NCBI RefSeq assembly: GCF_037392515.1
Contig: NC_090290.1
Span: 21,093,753 to 21,157,752 of the forward strand
Length of the DNA stretch: 64,000 bases
Direction: 5' to 3'
From: Haliotis asinina
Taxonomy: Eukaryota; Mollusca; Gastropoda; Lepetellida; Haliotidae
Under the pieces are notes generated by a model that ran no database searches, had not been told where the DNA came from, and saw nothing but the letters and a program-made list of their open reading frames with translations. The translations under genes and the position numbers were made by a program. Below, piece after piece: positions 23,800 through 34,279 of this stretch. Within the stretch, counting starts at the first letter, position 1; the number at the start of each line of letters is the position of its first letter.

Positions 23800-23924
23800 G
23801 AGCGGTTCCAAGGCCAGTTTTCGATTCCTCACATGGGTACAATGTGTGACGCCCATTGTTGGTGTGCCCCGCCGTGATTTTGATGGAATATTGTTAAACG
23901 GGCCGTAAAACTAAACGGACTCAT
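23800..23924 (+). mobile_element. Family C tRNA-derived SINE, 5'-truncated
   Basis: CGATTCCTCACATGGGTACA, GGAATATTGTTAAACGGGCC, GTAAAACTAAACGGACTCA. Starts at the B box; 140 bp from another copy in the same orientation. Confidence 0.75.
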
Positions 23925-24540
23925 AATTTGTTTATTAGTTGAAATATAGGAACAATGGAAATAACAAAAACATAAAATAAAATGATGCCCAAACTAACAG
24001 ATTAAACAATTGACTATCCTGCTTTTATGTGAACGCATCTGAAGTATTTTAATTTGTGCTGAGGACACCTTTTCAGATTTCAAGGTAAAAGGGTTTTCGA
24101 ATCTCTGCACTAACACCCACTGACTAGTACGAATCTGCATGTCAATAATCAAAACATTTCAAATCCATCCTGGCTGTTTTCAAGAACGAACAAATCTTTT
24201 TCGATTTTACCTTTCATTTTTACCAAAAGATGTCCGCAATTGAAATGTGTTGGTTTTTTTAGCATTTGTCCATTGAAATGGCTAGTTGGCTAGTTGATTA
24301 TGAGTGCACACAACGATTTTTATTAAATGTCTATAACCTACAAGAAACAAGCCACTAATTTTCTTTCGTTGCAGGTGTAGTTCGTTCAACATATTCGACC
24401 AAAATACACAATACGTGTTCACTCCAAAATCATGCATTGTGGCAGAACATTTTATTACAAAGTGCGTTGTTATTACAAAGTGGGTCGCCACAATGCATGA
24501 CATCGTGTCCTAATTGCGTAAATTGAAGTTCTTCTGTCCC

Positions 24541-24640
24541 TGGATTGTCTGGTGCAGACTTGAGTGTATACAGACCGCCGTCATTCAGCCGGAACAAAAA
24601 TACAACACGTTACAGCGGGAATCTTCGTGAGCGCAGAACT
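24541..24640 (+). mobile_element. Family A element fragment
   Basis: TGGATTGTCTGGTGCAGACT, ACAGACCGCCGTCATTCAGC; decayed tail. Confidence 0.5.
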
Positions 24641-25243
24641 AAACAACAACACACACGTGCAACGAAACTAGGACGGTATGGACCTAATTAATATAAATGT
24701 CACAAACATCAGATAGAGTCATGATGAATGCACCTCAACGCGTTTCATGGCTTATACGATGGCTAAAACGGTCCTCACACCGTAGTAGATCACGCTAGTA
24801 TGTGCGATCCATACTCAGATTAGACCAAAGCAATGCCGTTACCGATCGCCTGGACTATGATCGGCATTGGCGTCCAGTTAATAGCTTGTATTGGTGGATT
24901 GTTTAATGGCCGTCATATCGCCATTAGCACGTCTGAAACAGACGTATAACCAGACAGGGTCGGTTCACCATTTCCATAGGTCAAGGTCAAGTTTGGAATG
25001 AGTCCACGACAAGAAAGTTATCCTGCAAGGTCTGGAAATAACTGGAAATATGAAACTGATGAAGGTTTTTGTAGCCGTGATATCAACGAACTGTATCATT
25101 TTTCAGTGTGTCCTTCAGTGACAAAACATACAAACTGACAGTTTTGATTTTATAACTTCATTTTTGAGTAGCCTAAGAATATATACAAATCAGCTACAGC
25201 CAGTTGTTATTTTATGGGTCGTGTCAATATCTGACTTCTTTTA

Positions 25244-25412
25244 GGGTGGAGGAACCTAGTGGTTGAAGTGTTCTCACGTGACGCCGAAGACCCGGGTTCT
25301 TTTCCCTACTTGGGTATAATGTGTGAATCCCATATATGTTGTCCAGCGCCGCGATAGTGCTTGAACTTTGCTAAAAGTAAAAAGTGTAAAGCCGATCTCA
25401 TTCATTCACTAT
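25244..25412 (+). mobile_element. Family C tRNA-derived SINE
   Basis: CTAGTGGTTGAAGTGTTCTC, ACGCCGAAGACCCGGGTTC, TTGGGTATAATGTGTGAATC, and a decayed tail ending CTCATTCATTCACT. Confidence 0.75.
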
Positions 25413-25445
25413 AACTGCTTTGAGTGGCATTTAGATGTTGGTGTG

Positions 25446-25625
25446 ATTTGGTTCAAACTCGTTTATTTACAGCAAACAGGGAAAGTTCGGTGAATATACA
25501 ATTTCTTTACTCTGGTGTAAGCGCTATTGCGGTGTAGCTTGCTTGATGACGGCGTTTGCAGCTAACCAAGTGGTATATCCATAGAACTTTCACTGTTGTT
25601 CTATGCAAACGAGTTTGAACCAAAT
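25446..25625. mobile_element. Inverted-repeat element (about 180 bp)
   Basis: Perfect 19-bp terminal inverted repeats ATTTGGTTCAAACTCGTTT at 25446-25464 and 25607-25625. A weaker match continues inwards (GAAAGTTC in both arms). No coding capacity; probably a MITE of unknown superfamily. Confidence 0.65.
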
Positions 25626-25629
25626 GAAC

Positions 25630-27080
25630 CAGTTCCTTATATTACGCAACGCAGTCCATGCAGAATGATACACCTCGAATGATATGACCTCGTCACAAAG
25701 TCTTTCCACACGATGTATTCGCAGCCCGATCATCAAGCATTTGTTTAACGGAACGCATTCTAAATCGGAATCTCAATGGAGATAAATACGATTAAACCAT
25801 TCAACATATGCGAATCCCGGTGACTAATCTGTCTGAATTACACTTTCAAATGTTATATTTATGCCAGACAGGATATAAGGAGAATGCTAAGTGATTCGTT
25901 GCTCCAGTTTGGGGAATTAAAATATATCGAATCTGTGCCGTACTTGGTCTTTACGCTCCTTCTGAGCAACGTATTCAGTGACCTTCTTTATTACAAATCT
26001 GCCCCAGAGCCCCAGTTGACGACGAGGAACAGGGTTCTGTGCTACTCAGGAAAAGCTAAGGATCAACGGATGACTGTTTTCTAGGAGTGACTGTTGAGTG
26101 TGTGAGTGAGTCTAGTTTTACTCCGCTGTCGGCAATATTCAAGTTGAGTACAGATGTTGTTAACACCACTTGATTATGTTTGTGTATCTAGGTACTCTGG
26201 GTGAATGATAACTACCTCTTCAAAAACTTGTATAGTTTTTTGCCGGTCAGTATATATTTAATACAAATTTTGCACTTCACATTTCAACATCAACGACAGT
26301 CAATGACTAAACTATCGATTGTCACCCATACTATCGCTGCATCGATAGTTGTTCCTTTCTACCATCGACTAATTGCTCTCCGACACGTAACAATTACAAT
26401 AGTTTGATGCATCGTTACTGTCCTACTGTATAATATATATATATTCTACCATGACATGTTTGTTCGTTTTTGATTGGCTGTTACTAAAACATGAGGAGTG
26501 AAAAAAACCTGGTGTTTCGCCTAACAGTTATCTTGCGAATTTCCCATTCTTATAATTCTAAGCGGAAGCAAATACACCACTTACCAGGTAGGCAAATATT
26601 TACAAACGATTTGCCGCACATTTTGTATAGGTAAGGATGAATTGTTTATAAGACTACATGTTAGATATTGTTTGTTTATGTTTAGGGGTGTGTATTGTAA
26701 CTGAGTTTGAACATTTTAATAATAGACGGTAATATGATCATGGGAGATTAACTACAGTAACTCGGAGCCAAAGGCTGGTCCTTAACATCTTTTCAGCATG
26801 CATGTTTGACGTCACAACATCCATATAAATCGCCCACGTGCGCAAAGCTATCTTAAGGCAACAGTGAAGGCAACACCCATGCTCCAACATACACTAAAGA
26901 TCGCTGAGATCGCGTAGTGCAAGAAGGTTGGATCTGTTGTTCTTGGAACAATTATTTGGTCAGCACCATATTCTTACTTTAAGGAAATAGATGAATGTGA
27001 TTCTGAAATACTGTTTCCATCGCGGCGTTACTACCAACTCTGAATTTGCGAGTATGGTTGTATGTCGTGTAAAACACTAT
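25630..27080. other. No gene recognised
   Basis: A/T-rich, with a short (TA)n near 26434. Nothing identified; 23930-24535 and 24645-25240 are also empty. Confidence 0.5.
26098..26152 (-). mobile_element. Family A/C tail fragment
   Basis: GTGTGTGAGTGAGTCTAGTT then TTACTCCGCTGTCGGCAATA. Only the shared tail remains, so family A or C cannot be decided. Confidence 0.5.
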
Positions 27081-27083
27081 TTC

Positions 27084-27280
27084 ACCCGTGAAGATCCGCG
27101 TCAGAATTGATCCTCAGTACACCATGCTTGGTTAACACATGTCATTGTATCCCAGTTATTTAGATCGATGTTCATGCTGTTGATCACTGGGTTGTCCAGT
27201 CTCGATTATTTACAGAACGTTGCCATATAGTTGTAATATTGCCGAATGCGGCCTAAAAGTAAACTCACTCACTCATTCAT
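27084..27280 (+). mobile_element. Family A element, diverged
   Basis: ACCCGTGAAGATCCGCGTC, GATCACTGGGTTGTCCAGTC, GCCATATAGTTGTAATATTG, and GCGGCCTAAAAGTAAACTCA tail. Confidence 0.75.
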
Positions 27281-27677
27281 TATAACCTTATTTCAGTAGT
27301 ATCATGGCAGCGGACACCGGAAATATGCTTCTCTGAATCATGGCGTGCCTCTGTGTATATATTCACAGATAGCGTGTGTACACCATGTAAACACGACAAA
27401 GGGCAATGGATTCATGCAAATATAATACGTCAGCGCCGAAATGTAATCATCCACTGTGCAGTCTGTCGTCTGCCGAAATGGATTCCATAAGTCTGCTGAG
27501 GCAAATACTGAATGAAACATATTCAATGGATTAGTGAACACCGGGAGTTCCTGAAAATGTCAAGACCGTTGGTCAGTCACGAATAATCACCGAGGGCATG
27601 TAGAAACGCAAGTAATAATAATTATGTGTCTATTCATACAGCGTCAAACTCCACGCTAGGTATGTTCCTAGTGCCAA

Positions 27678-27927
27678 CATGTTAGGCGCTAGAAAGTTAC
27701 ATTCACATGACGTATCCCACCGGGTTCCCATTTTCGCCAACTATGGATAGAACAACACATTATAACCCAAGATAGCTGCAGGTTAGGCGGCAGAATGTTA
27801 TGGTCACATGACGTGTCCCACCGGGGTCCCAGTTTCGCCAGCAACGGATAGCACAACACGATATAACCTAAAATAGCTGCATGTTAGGTGCTAGAAGGTT
27901 ATGGTCACATGACGTATACCACGAAAT
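27678..27927. repeat. 101-bp tandem repeat, 2.5 units
   Basis: Units start at 27678, 27779 and 27880 (CA[T/G]GTTAGGC). Each has TCACATGACGT followed by CCACCGG (third unit diverges), and two full units have TTTCGCCA and ATAGCTG. TGACGT is a CRE half-palindrome. Confidence 0.85.
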
Positions 27928-28486
27928 ATTCTTTTACTGTTGGATGAACAGAGGCAAGAATAAAGTGATGTGGTGAGACCACATGTGCTTCTTTGCGGGA
28001 CAGGACTGAACTCCAAGAAACTTCAGGAGTCTAGCTGACAAAACTGATCCCCAGTAAAGGACTCTCCGCGCTCATCGTTGCTTAACTTCACACGAGTTGT
28101 AACCTGCAAGAGCCCTGTGCACAGGACCAGTTCCTAGCACACGTACGATGTTTGTATGTTGCTTCATTTTTTTCTTTGTTTGGTTTTTGGGGTGTTTTGG
28201 GGTTTGTTTTTCTTAGGAGGCTTTTTTATTTTTGTTGTTTTGTTTGTTTCGGATTTTTGCGTATCCTTTTAAGGGCCTGGGCGTCATTTCTAGCGGTAAA
28301 CTAACCCCTGGTTTCCGGAGTACTTAGTATTCTTTTAGTGGTGTTGATGTTTAGCTTTCCAACAAATAGCACATGAAGACAATACGAAGAATTTAAGATC
28401 GAGACGTACTTGAGATGTTGGGAGGACTTTCGATCTCCCCTAATCCATCATATCCACATCTGAATCAACCAGACACCCACATACAG

Positions 28487-28487
<1 letters not shown>

Positions 28488-28560
<73 letters not shown>

Positions 28561-28614
28561 ACACACACATACACACACACATACGCGCGCGCACACACTC
28601 TCTCTCTCTCTCTC
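28488..28614. repeat. Compound microsatellite (CA)n-(CG)n-(TC)n
   Basis: About 45 CA units with a few T interruptions, then ACGCGCGCGC at about 28582-28592, then (TC)10 to 28614. The alternating purine-pyrimidine part can adopt Z-DNA. Open frames here are artefacts of the repeat. Confidence 0.95.
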
Positions 28615-28619
28615 ATTAC

Positions 28620-29470
28620 GACAGACAACCATTCTATTAACTAGAATTAACTAATTCACTCTAGCAATTATAAAATGATCATTTATTTCTTTACGAAACA
28701 TATTAATCAAATTCAATTCAGTGCATGCATCTGAGTATCGTGCTTTTATACAGTATTGCTCCCAAACACAAACAATTCATTTAATTTTACTCAACCATAA
28801 TTGATACCTTGACATAGTTGGTAAAATCATCCGACTCTTATAATAAGGATTTAAATACATCCTCTATGCATTATCGTACTGGTTGTGTTGAGCGTTGTTT
28901 TTTCTGTTGTTCACAGGTGTGCCTGACCTAAACCCGTTTGTGTCCGGGCCAGTGTTACGCAGTTGTGAAGTTTCTTACCTATTCACTCACAAGTGCTGTT
29001 TCACTTAAACACTTCGACAAGGCTATTAAGAAAACGTTTATTCCGGAGGAGCGGTTGTCCGTTTTCACCATATTGACTACAAAAGCGTTCCTCACGCGAA
29101 GACAGGTTTTCCGCTGATCGATACCAAGTTGAAATTCAACGGAGTAGTATACAACATAGGTTACTGCAGATGCACATTGCATATATATCTGTGATACCTG
29201 TTGGATAAAAACATGAGGAAGTTAATGTAAGAGCGCATAAGAAACTCATATTTGTAGTTGTAGGTAACAAGAACAGGCGCATGATTTCACACACACTCTC
29301 CACACCAAATGAAACGGTAGCGCTAGCCTTAATACAATGAAGCGTCTCATAAATGATCATTGTAGTATACTAAAGCCTTCCGTTTATTGCTTTTCGCTCA
29401 GTGCTTGCTAAATTGGATCACAAGACAACTCAAGATTCACACTGTGAGAGGTTTTATTTTGTTGAGTGCT
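28620..29470. other. No gene recognised
   Basis: Short frames on the minus strand without features. 28140-28260 is a T/G-rich low-complexity stretch. Confidence 0.5.
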
Positions 29471-29471
29471 G

Positions 29472-29662
29472 TATATCGCCGTACTCAGCCGTTTCCCAGT
29501 CTCGACGGCGGTATGTGAATAACAGAGACTGGACCAGGCAATTCAGTGATTGACATCATGAGCATCCATTTACGAATTTGGGATACCATGGCGGGCGAAA
29601 CTATCCACTCGATCCCGTTGATTTTCTTTCATCACAAGCATATGTTGCTTAAGGCCCATGTT
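29472..29662 (-). mobile_element. Family A element, diverged
   Basis: GACTGGACCAGGCAATTCAG, GACATCATGAGCATCCATTT, ATGTTGCTTAAGGCCCATG. Confidence 0.65.
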
Positions 29663-30381
29663 AATCGCTGTTAGGCACGTGAGTGTTTTGGTGCTACTGG
29701 TACAGCAAAACATACCATTTCTTGTAATGTAACTGCCTTGTAATTGTTCACACTATGATTCCCCTTTATGCCTTTTACAGCGGAATGTTGAGATCGGTTA
29801 TTGTCTGGCTTTTATATTTTTGCTCTACACGCACGTCTTGGAAATAACGTGTGGTTCATATCTTCGGAGTAGTTCAATCATTTTGCACATACGATCTGCA
29901 CAGGATTCCATAACCATTGCGTTATACTTTATACTGTAACGCATGTGTAATTGGTATTAAGTTATCTCAGAGTATGAAACAGGTACAAGTATAAGGTCGT
30001 ATTTTCGTCAAACAAGACGAGCCTGAGCAGTCACAGGGACACGATAAACGGAATGGAAGTCGTTGTGGAGAGTTGCTTCTCCTATGAGTTCTTGCATCTT
30101 AGAATCGTCTTGGTACCGATGGTGTCTGCGTCGTAACCGTCCCCAAGAACGTCAACAATACGTTACCTTCCAAGACCAGCATCGGATGTGGCTTTCCTCC
30201 CACACTGAGCTTGAAACACAAAAAAAACCATTCATGCTTTCGTTAACTCCCCAATCACTGCCCTCTCCTATCCATATGGCAAACATATTTAAGAGTATAT
30301 GTTTTATTCTTTTATCCACCAAGAACATTTTTTCTTGTACAAAAGCCATGCTGCTATATGTGTTGCATTTCGTCCCCATGT

Positions 30382-30665
30382 AAGTGAGTGAGTGAGTTAA
30401 AATTCATCGTCACATCGGCAATATTTCAACCATTTCGTGACGAAAACCAGTAATTTTATGCCTAATTGTGAATGGTAAATGGAAAAATCTGTCAACGAAG
30501 GACAGTACAACAAGTAGATTATCACAGACAGATATTAAGAACTAGTAGTTAAATCTAAAAAATGTGCCTATAGAGAACGATACAATATGGAAACGGGCTA
30601 TAGACCGACAACAACCGAAGGTAGATCACCACGCCAGGGTCCATGGTGCCTTACAGCCCATATAA
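30382..30665 (-). mobile_element. Family B LINE 3' end
   Basis: GTGAGTGAGTGAGTTAAAAT start, GTCAACGAAGGACAGTACAA, and GAAGGTAGATCACCACGCC. It marks the left edge of the repeat-poor receptor region. Confidence 0.8.
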
Positions 30666-30973
30666 GTTTTGCAGTGTCGAATTCACAATCGGTCTTGTTA
30701 GACCTGCAAATTCACAACGTCTACTTACTTTCTGACATTAAACCGACACGTCCTGATAAATTATAAAGCGTCCTCCCTAAACAAGGCGCAATCTAGAGTC
30801 ATGAACAATACCACATACTGAACCAATGCACACCAGCAGTGCTTCTGAGACTAGTCAAAGTGTTATTCAGCGCCACATATAAAACACGTCATGAGGGATT
30901 ACGCATGTGGCTGAAGACGACACTTCATTGACAGCCGTATCCATTATTAACGATACATGTTTCTATGTTTCAG

Positions 30974-31163
30974 GTACCCTTGACAGATACGGTGACGCCG
31001 TTCCTGACTACCAGCTGTGACAAAGAATGACAATCATCACAAGGTCGTAGAACTAACAAGCTTGGCTGTGTGCTCGAACAAATAATCCACCATCTTCGTT
31101 TTGCTTTCGGCAGTCATCAACTTTGCATAAAGAATGGTTTCAAAGGAGGCGATTATGTTTTCT
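30974..31163 (+). other. Possible 5' non-coding exon of receptor copy 1
   Basis: The interval is bounded by an acceptor-like TTCTATGTTTCAG ending at 30973 and a consensus-like donor GTAAGT at 31164. It is about 190 bp, lies 0.8 kb upstream of the receptor and is free of recognised repeats. Only splice-site shape supports it. Confidence 0.18.
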
Positions 31164-31773
31164 GTAAGTCATGAGATACAGGTCGGTGAATAAGATCGGT
31201 TATATGTTTTCATTTAATTAATTAACATGCTGCATTAATCCTCAAAGCTCAGCTGACGGACGTGTTAAAATCGACCAAGGAAGGTCATTCATTCTGATGA
31301 ATGCTATGACGTCGGAAGGACTTAAATTGATCAACATGTGCTTTGATTTAACACAAACAAACCGATTTTATGTAATCAATTTCTCAAGAATATATTTTCA
31401 CAGAGCGAACTGAAACGTGGCATAGCAAATGTACGTAAGGTTTATCTGGTTAAAAATGTGGCCCAGAGGAATGAATATGTTATCTTAATAACGATTTACC
31501 TTTGGGCATTAGTGTAAGTTGATATGTGTCTGACAAGCTGAACGTAAAGCTACATTGCAGTATTTGCAGTTAGTTTAGAAAACTACTGTGAATAGCAGGT
31601 GCCTAAAGCATTGTCGTAAGAAAATTATTTGACTGGTTGGAAGTGAGCGAAGTAATTACACTTCAGATCATTGCTGAGAGGATGAATAAAGAAAACAAAT
31701 TCCTTTCCAATTTTCATCGAAATGGATTAGTTGGTCATTTGGTTACCTGAATGGACATGTCACAACATCGTGC

Positions 31774-31803
31774 TTCTTTCCATTTATAATCATTCCTACA
31801 CAG
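31774..31803 (+). promoter_or_regulatory. Candidate 3' splice site upstream of receptor copy 1
   Basis: A pyrimidine-rich run (TGCTTCTTTCC, later ATTCCTACACAG) ends in CAG at 31801-31803, a good acceptor shape 168 bp before the preferred start. With a donor such as GTAAGT at 31164 it would place the whole coding region in one terminal exon behind a 5' non-coding exon. Confidence 0.3.
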
Positions 31804-31808
31804 AGACA

Positions 31809-31844
31809 ATGGGCAGTGCCAAGGGGAATATTCCATACAATTAA
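31809..31844 (+). promoter_or_regulatory. Candidate upstream ORF (11 codons) before receptor copy 1
   Basis: ATG at 31809, in context ACAATGG, opens an 11-codon frame whose TAA (31842-31844) abuts the ATG at 31845. If the transcript includes this region, the uORF would be translated just before the receptor frame and could lower or redirect initiation. Position and frame are seen; function is inferred. Confidence 0.3.
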
Positions 31845-31970
31845 ATGAGGAATGCCTCGAGAAAAGTGAATATCACGGAGTATATTATCATAATTCTATT
31901 TGGAAAGTGTCATAGTGAATGTGGAATTTCATCTCTGGCAATACCATCAACATCACCCTTAGCATCAGCA
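31845..31970 (+). other. Possible N-terminal extension of receptor copy 1
   Basis: The receptor frame stays open for 42 codons upstream of the preferred start, from an ATG at 31845 that follows an in-frame TAA directly. The extension contains a short hydrophobic run (YIIIILFG) and two cysteines and could act as a signal peptide. Copy 2 has no matching ATG-initiated extension, so this may equally be 5' UTR. Confidence 0.3.
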
Positions 31971-33044
31971 ATGGATTATGACAGTAATAACACCGGCTTC
32001 CCGGACTACGATAATGGGAGTGATGCCAATACTATGTTGAAGGTGGCTGTCTATATCAACAACTACTACCTGTGGGTCATTTTTGCTGTGGGATTTCCTG
32101 GGAACATTGCAAGTGTGATCACGATATTCAGAATGCAGAGGGTGACAACATCAACCTTCTATGTAGCGGTACTAGCTGTCACTGATTGCTGTGCCATCGT
32201 ATTCAAACTAACGTATCACCAACTCACGCTACACGAAGTGACGTTGGATTCAGTAGGATGCAAAATGTTAAATTTCTTCATGCTCAATTTCGCTACGTGT
32301 GCAAACTGGATTCTCGTATGCATAACAACTGAGCGATTTGTTGCCGTAAGGAATCCTCTGAAGGTCGGGATGTACTGGACGGTTCCTAGAGCAGTGTTTA
32401 GTGTTGCAACCATTGGATGTGTGGTGGCTCTGTTCTATTGTCACATCTTGTGGACGTACACAGGATCAGGGATATATTGCACAATACATGCCCAATATAT
32501 CCACTTCTTCCGAAACGTTTGGTATTGGATGGATGCGGTGGTATACTCCATAGGACCGTGTGTCATTCTGACAACGTTAAACTGTTTCATTATACATTCA
32601 GTGAAGCAGTCAACGACGTTAAGGAACCAGCTGTCGATGAAACGGAAACAGAAGAAGACCAGTAGTGGCACAATCAAACAGGATGCCCAAATTACCATGA
32701 TGCTCATCTCGGTTTCCATTGTGTTTGTGATACTGACAGTTCCCAGATGCATTTTTGTCATCATCAATTTGTACTGGGAAGTAAAACTTGGAACAATAGA
32801 AGACGCTCAAAAGTACTTGATGGACCAACTGACTTTCATTCTTTGTGATTCCACTCATGCGATCAACTTTTATTTATATTTTATCACTGGAAAGAAATTC
32901 AGGAACAACTTCCTGGACATGGTTCTTTGTAGAAAACCCCGGATGTTATCCAGGAACTTGTCGCAGTCTGGAACCACTGTAACCATGCAAACAAAGTATA
33001 AATCAAACAGCTTGGATGAAGGTCAAACGGAAGATGAAATATAA
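31971..33044 (+). CDS. Class A (rhodopsin-like) G protein-coupled receptor, tandem copy 1
   Basis: Predicted plasma-membrane seven-transmembrane receptor of 357 residues, uninterrupted by introns. The N-terminus has two N-glycosylation sequons (N6, N15). TM1 (about 32-55) holds the GN motif (N45). TM2 has LAVTD (D72). TM3 starts with C97, which would pair with C170 in extracellular loop 2, and ends in ERF (121-123) instead of DRY. TM5 has P196. TM6 has LTVP (P258) instead of CWxP. TM7 ends NFYLY (299-303) instead of NPxxY, followed by a basic helix 8 (GKKFRNNF) and C320. The usual TM4 tryptophan is not evident. The start was chosen because the neighbouring paralogue's first in-frame ATG (34280) aligns with it; the frame also reads back to an ATG at 31845, adding 42 residues. 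Ligand unknown; the overall look is of molluscan peptide (FMRFamide-type) or chemosensory receptors, which is inference. Confidence 0.9.
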   Translation: MDYDSNNTGFPDYDNGSDANTMLKVAVYINNYYLWVIFAVGFPGNIASVITIFRMQRVTTSTFYVAVLAVTDCCAIVFKLTYHQLTLHEVTLDSVGCKMLNFFMLNFATCANWILVCITTERFVAVRNPLKVGMYWTVPRAVFSVATIGCVVALFYCHILWTYTGSGIYCTIHAQYIHFFRNVWYWMDAVVYSIGPCVILTTLNCFIIHSVKQSTTLRNQLSMKRKQKKTSSGTIKQDAQITMMLISVSIVFVILTVPRCIFVIINLYWEVKLGTIEDAQKYLMDQLTFILCDSTHAINFYLYFITGKKFRNNFLDMVLCRKPRMLSRNLSQSGTTVTMQTKYKSNSLDEGQTEDEI

Positions 33045-34279
33045 TACATGCTTTCTTCCATAAATATCATTTTGTTCTTGTATATGTGTGTTCTGTGAAG
33101 GTTTCAAATAGATTACCATTATGGCTGTGTATTATCCTGAAAGTGTCTTTGCAGGTACTTGATATATCTTTTTATGATCATTTTAATATCTACTCATGTC
33201 GTTTTACCAATGCTAATGGATTGGAGTCACAGATTAATTTGACAGAATGCCGATCAAACAATTAATTTGATGACTGCATGTGAGCATCTGATATGTTTCG
33301 GAGTAATGGTAGATTAGCAGCGGCCTCTCGGCCCTTGCTTTATAATCATATGGCTTTGTAGCTGTTGAAGTTATGTAGTGATAACTTGTATCTGACTCGT
33401 TGTACAGTAGAGGTCACAATGGCTCATGTGATTTATGAAACTGAACGTAGATGCAATTCTCTTATTAGATTCTTTTCTCCACAATGTTTAACGGATGTTG
33501 ACGCAAGCGATTTGAAGAGCGATCAGAAGATTTGCCCAAATTGTTGTCACCCTGCAATCATTCATTTGATTAACTTCAGGTTTCTATGTTTTAGGTGTTC
33601 TCAGACAGTGGGGCGCCTTGTGAATATCATCATTTAAGGAATTTGATCATTGGCTCCTCTATATAAGTTGGCATGTATATTATGTAACATTGACGCTCTC
33701 CAGATGCTCATTCGACGCCGGTTTCTCAATAAATCTATACCAACGATTCAGTCTGTACAATATGAATGTACAATAACAATTCCTACAAGTTCATGCCATC
33801 TCTTTGAGAACCGCCCTTGAATTGTCCTTCTTTTCTGATTAAGGTCCTGCATGTGGATTCAATTTAAAATATTCTGTGCATGACAACTAGCCAAACATTT
33901 ATCAATTTCTGTTTCACTAGTTCCTGAGACAATGGTCAATGATGTTAGACTGATTTTTACCAGCGGGCATGTTTCGAAGAGACTGAGACATTAAAGCGTG
34001 TTTAATAAAAGACAGAAGGAATTTTATAGTGAAATTATTACACATATATACCTATCGCCATTGTCAGGAATGTACCAGCCTTTGGAATCCTACAACAACA
34101 GGCAGTTCTTTCGGAAGACATTGAGGAGTGATTGTGTGACCTGTGACTGGTAAAGTGTGGGGGGTTGAGGAGTGGGTGATTCACACCTGTCTGGCAGCCT
34201 AAACTTAAACTACACTAGATTCGGAGATATAGGGAGGAGCACAGTTTCACATTCTGTGCTTTTAGGGTTCTATCCAGCA
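33045..34279 (+). other. Spacer between the two receptor genes
   Basis: Probable 3' UTR of copy 1 and 5' region of copy 2. It contains no recognised interspersed repeat. An open frame at 33365-33637 has no family features. A possible acceptor (CACACCTGTCTGGCAG) ends at 34197 and a second (TTCTGTGCTTTTAG) at 34265, only 14 bp before the ATG of copy 2. Confidence 0.5.
33728..33733 (+). promoter_or_regulatory. Candidate poly(A) signal AATAAA for receptor copy 1
   Basis: AATAAA about 0.7 kb past the stop codon of copy 1 and before copy 2. A single hexamer; plausible position only. Confidence 0.3.

Noticed and set aside
28415..28654. His/Thr-rich open frame and its minus-strand partner
   Set aside because: Direct translation of the CA/TC microsatellite.
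33365..33637. 90-codon frame with CPNCC and CFRC
   Set aside because: In the probable 3' UTR of receptor copy 1; cysteine spacing matches no zinc-binding family that I know.
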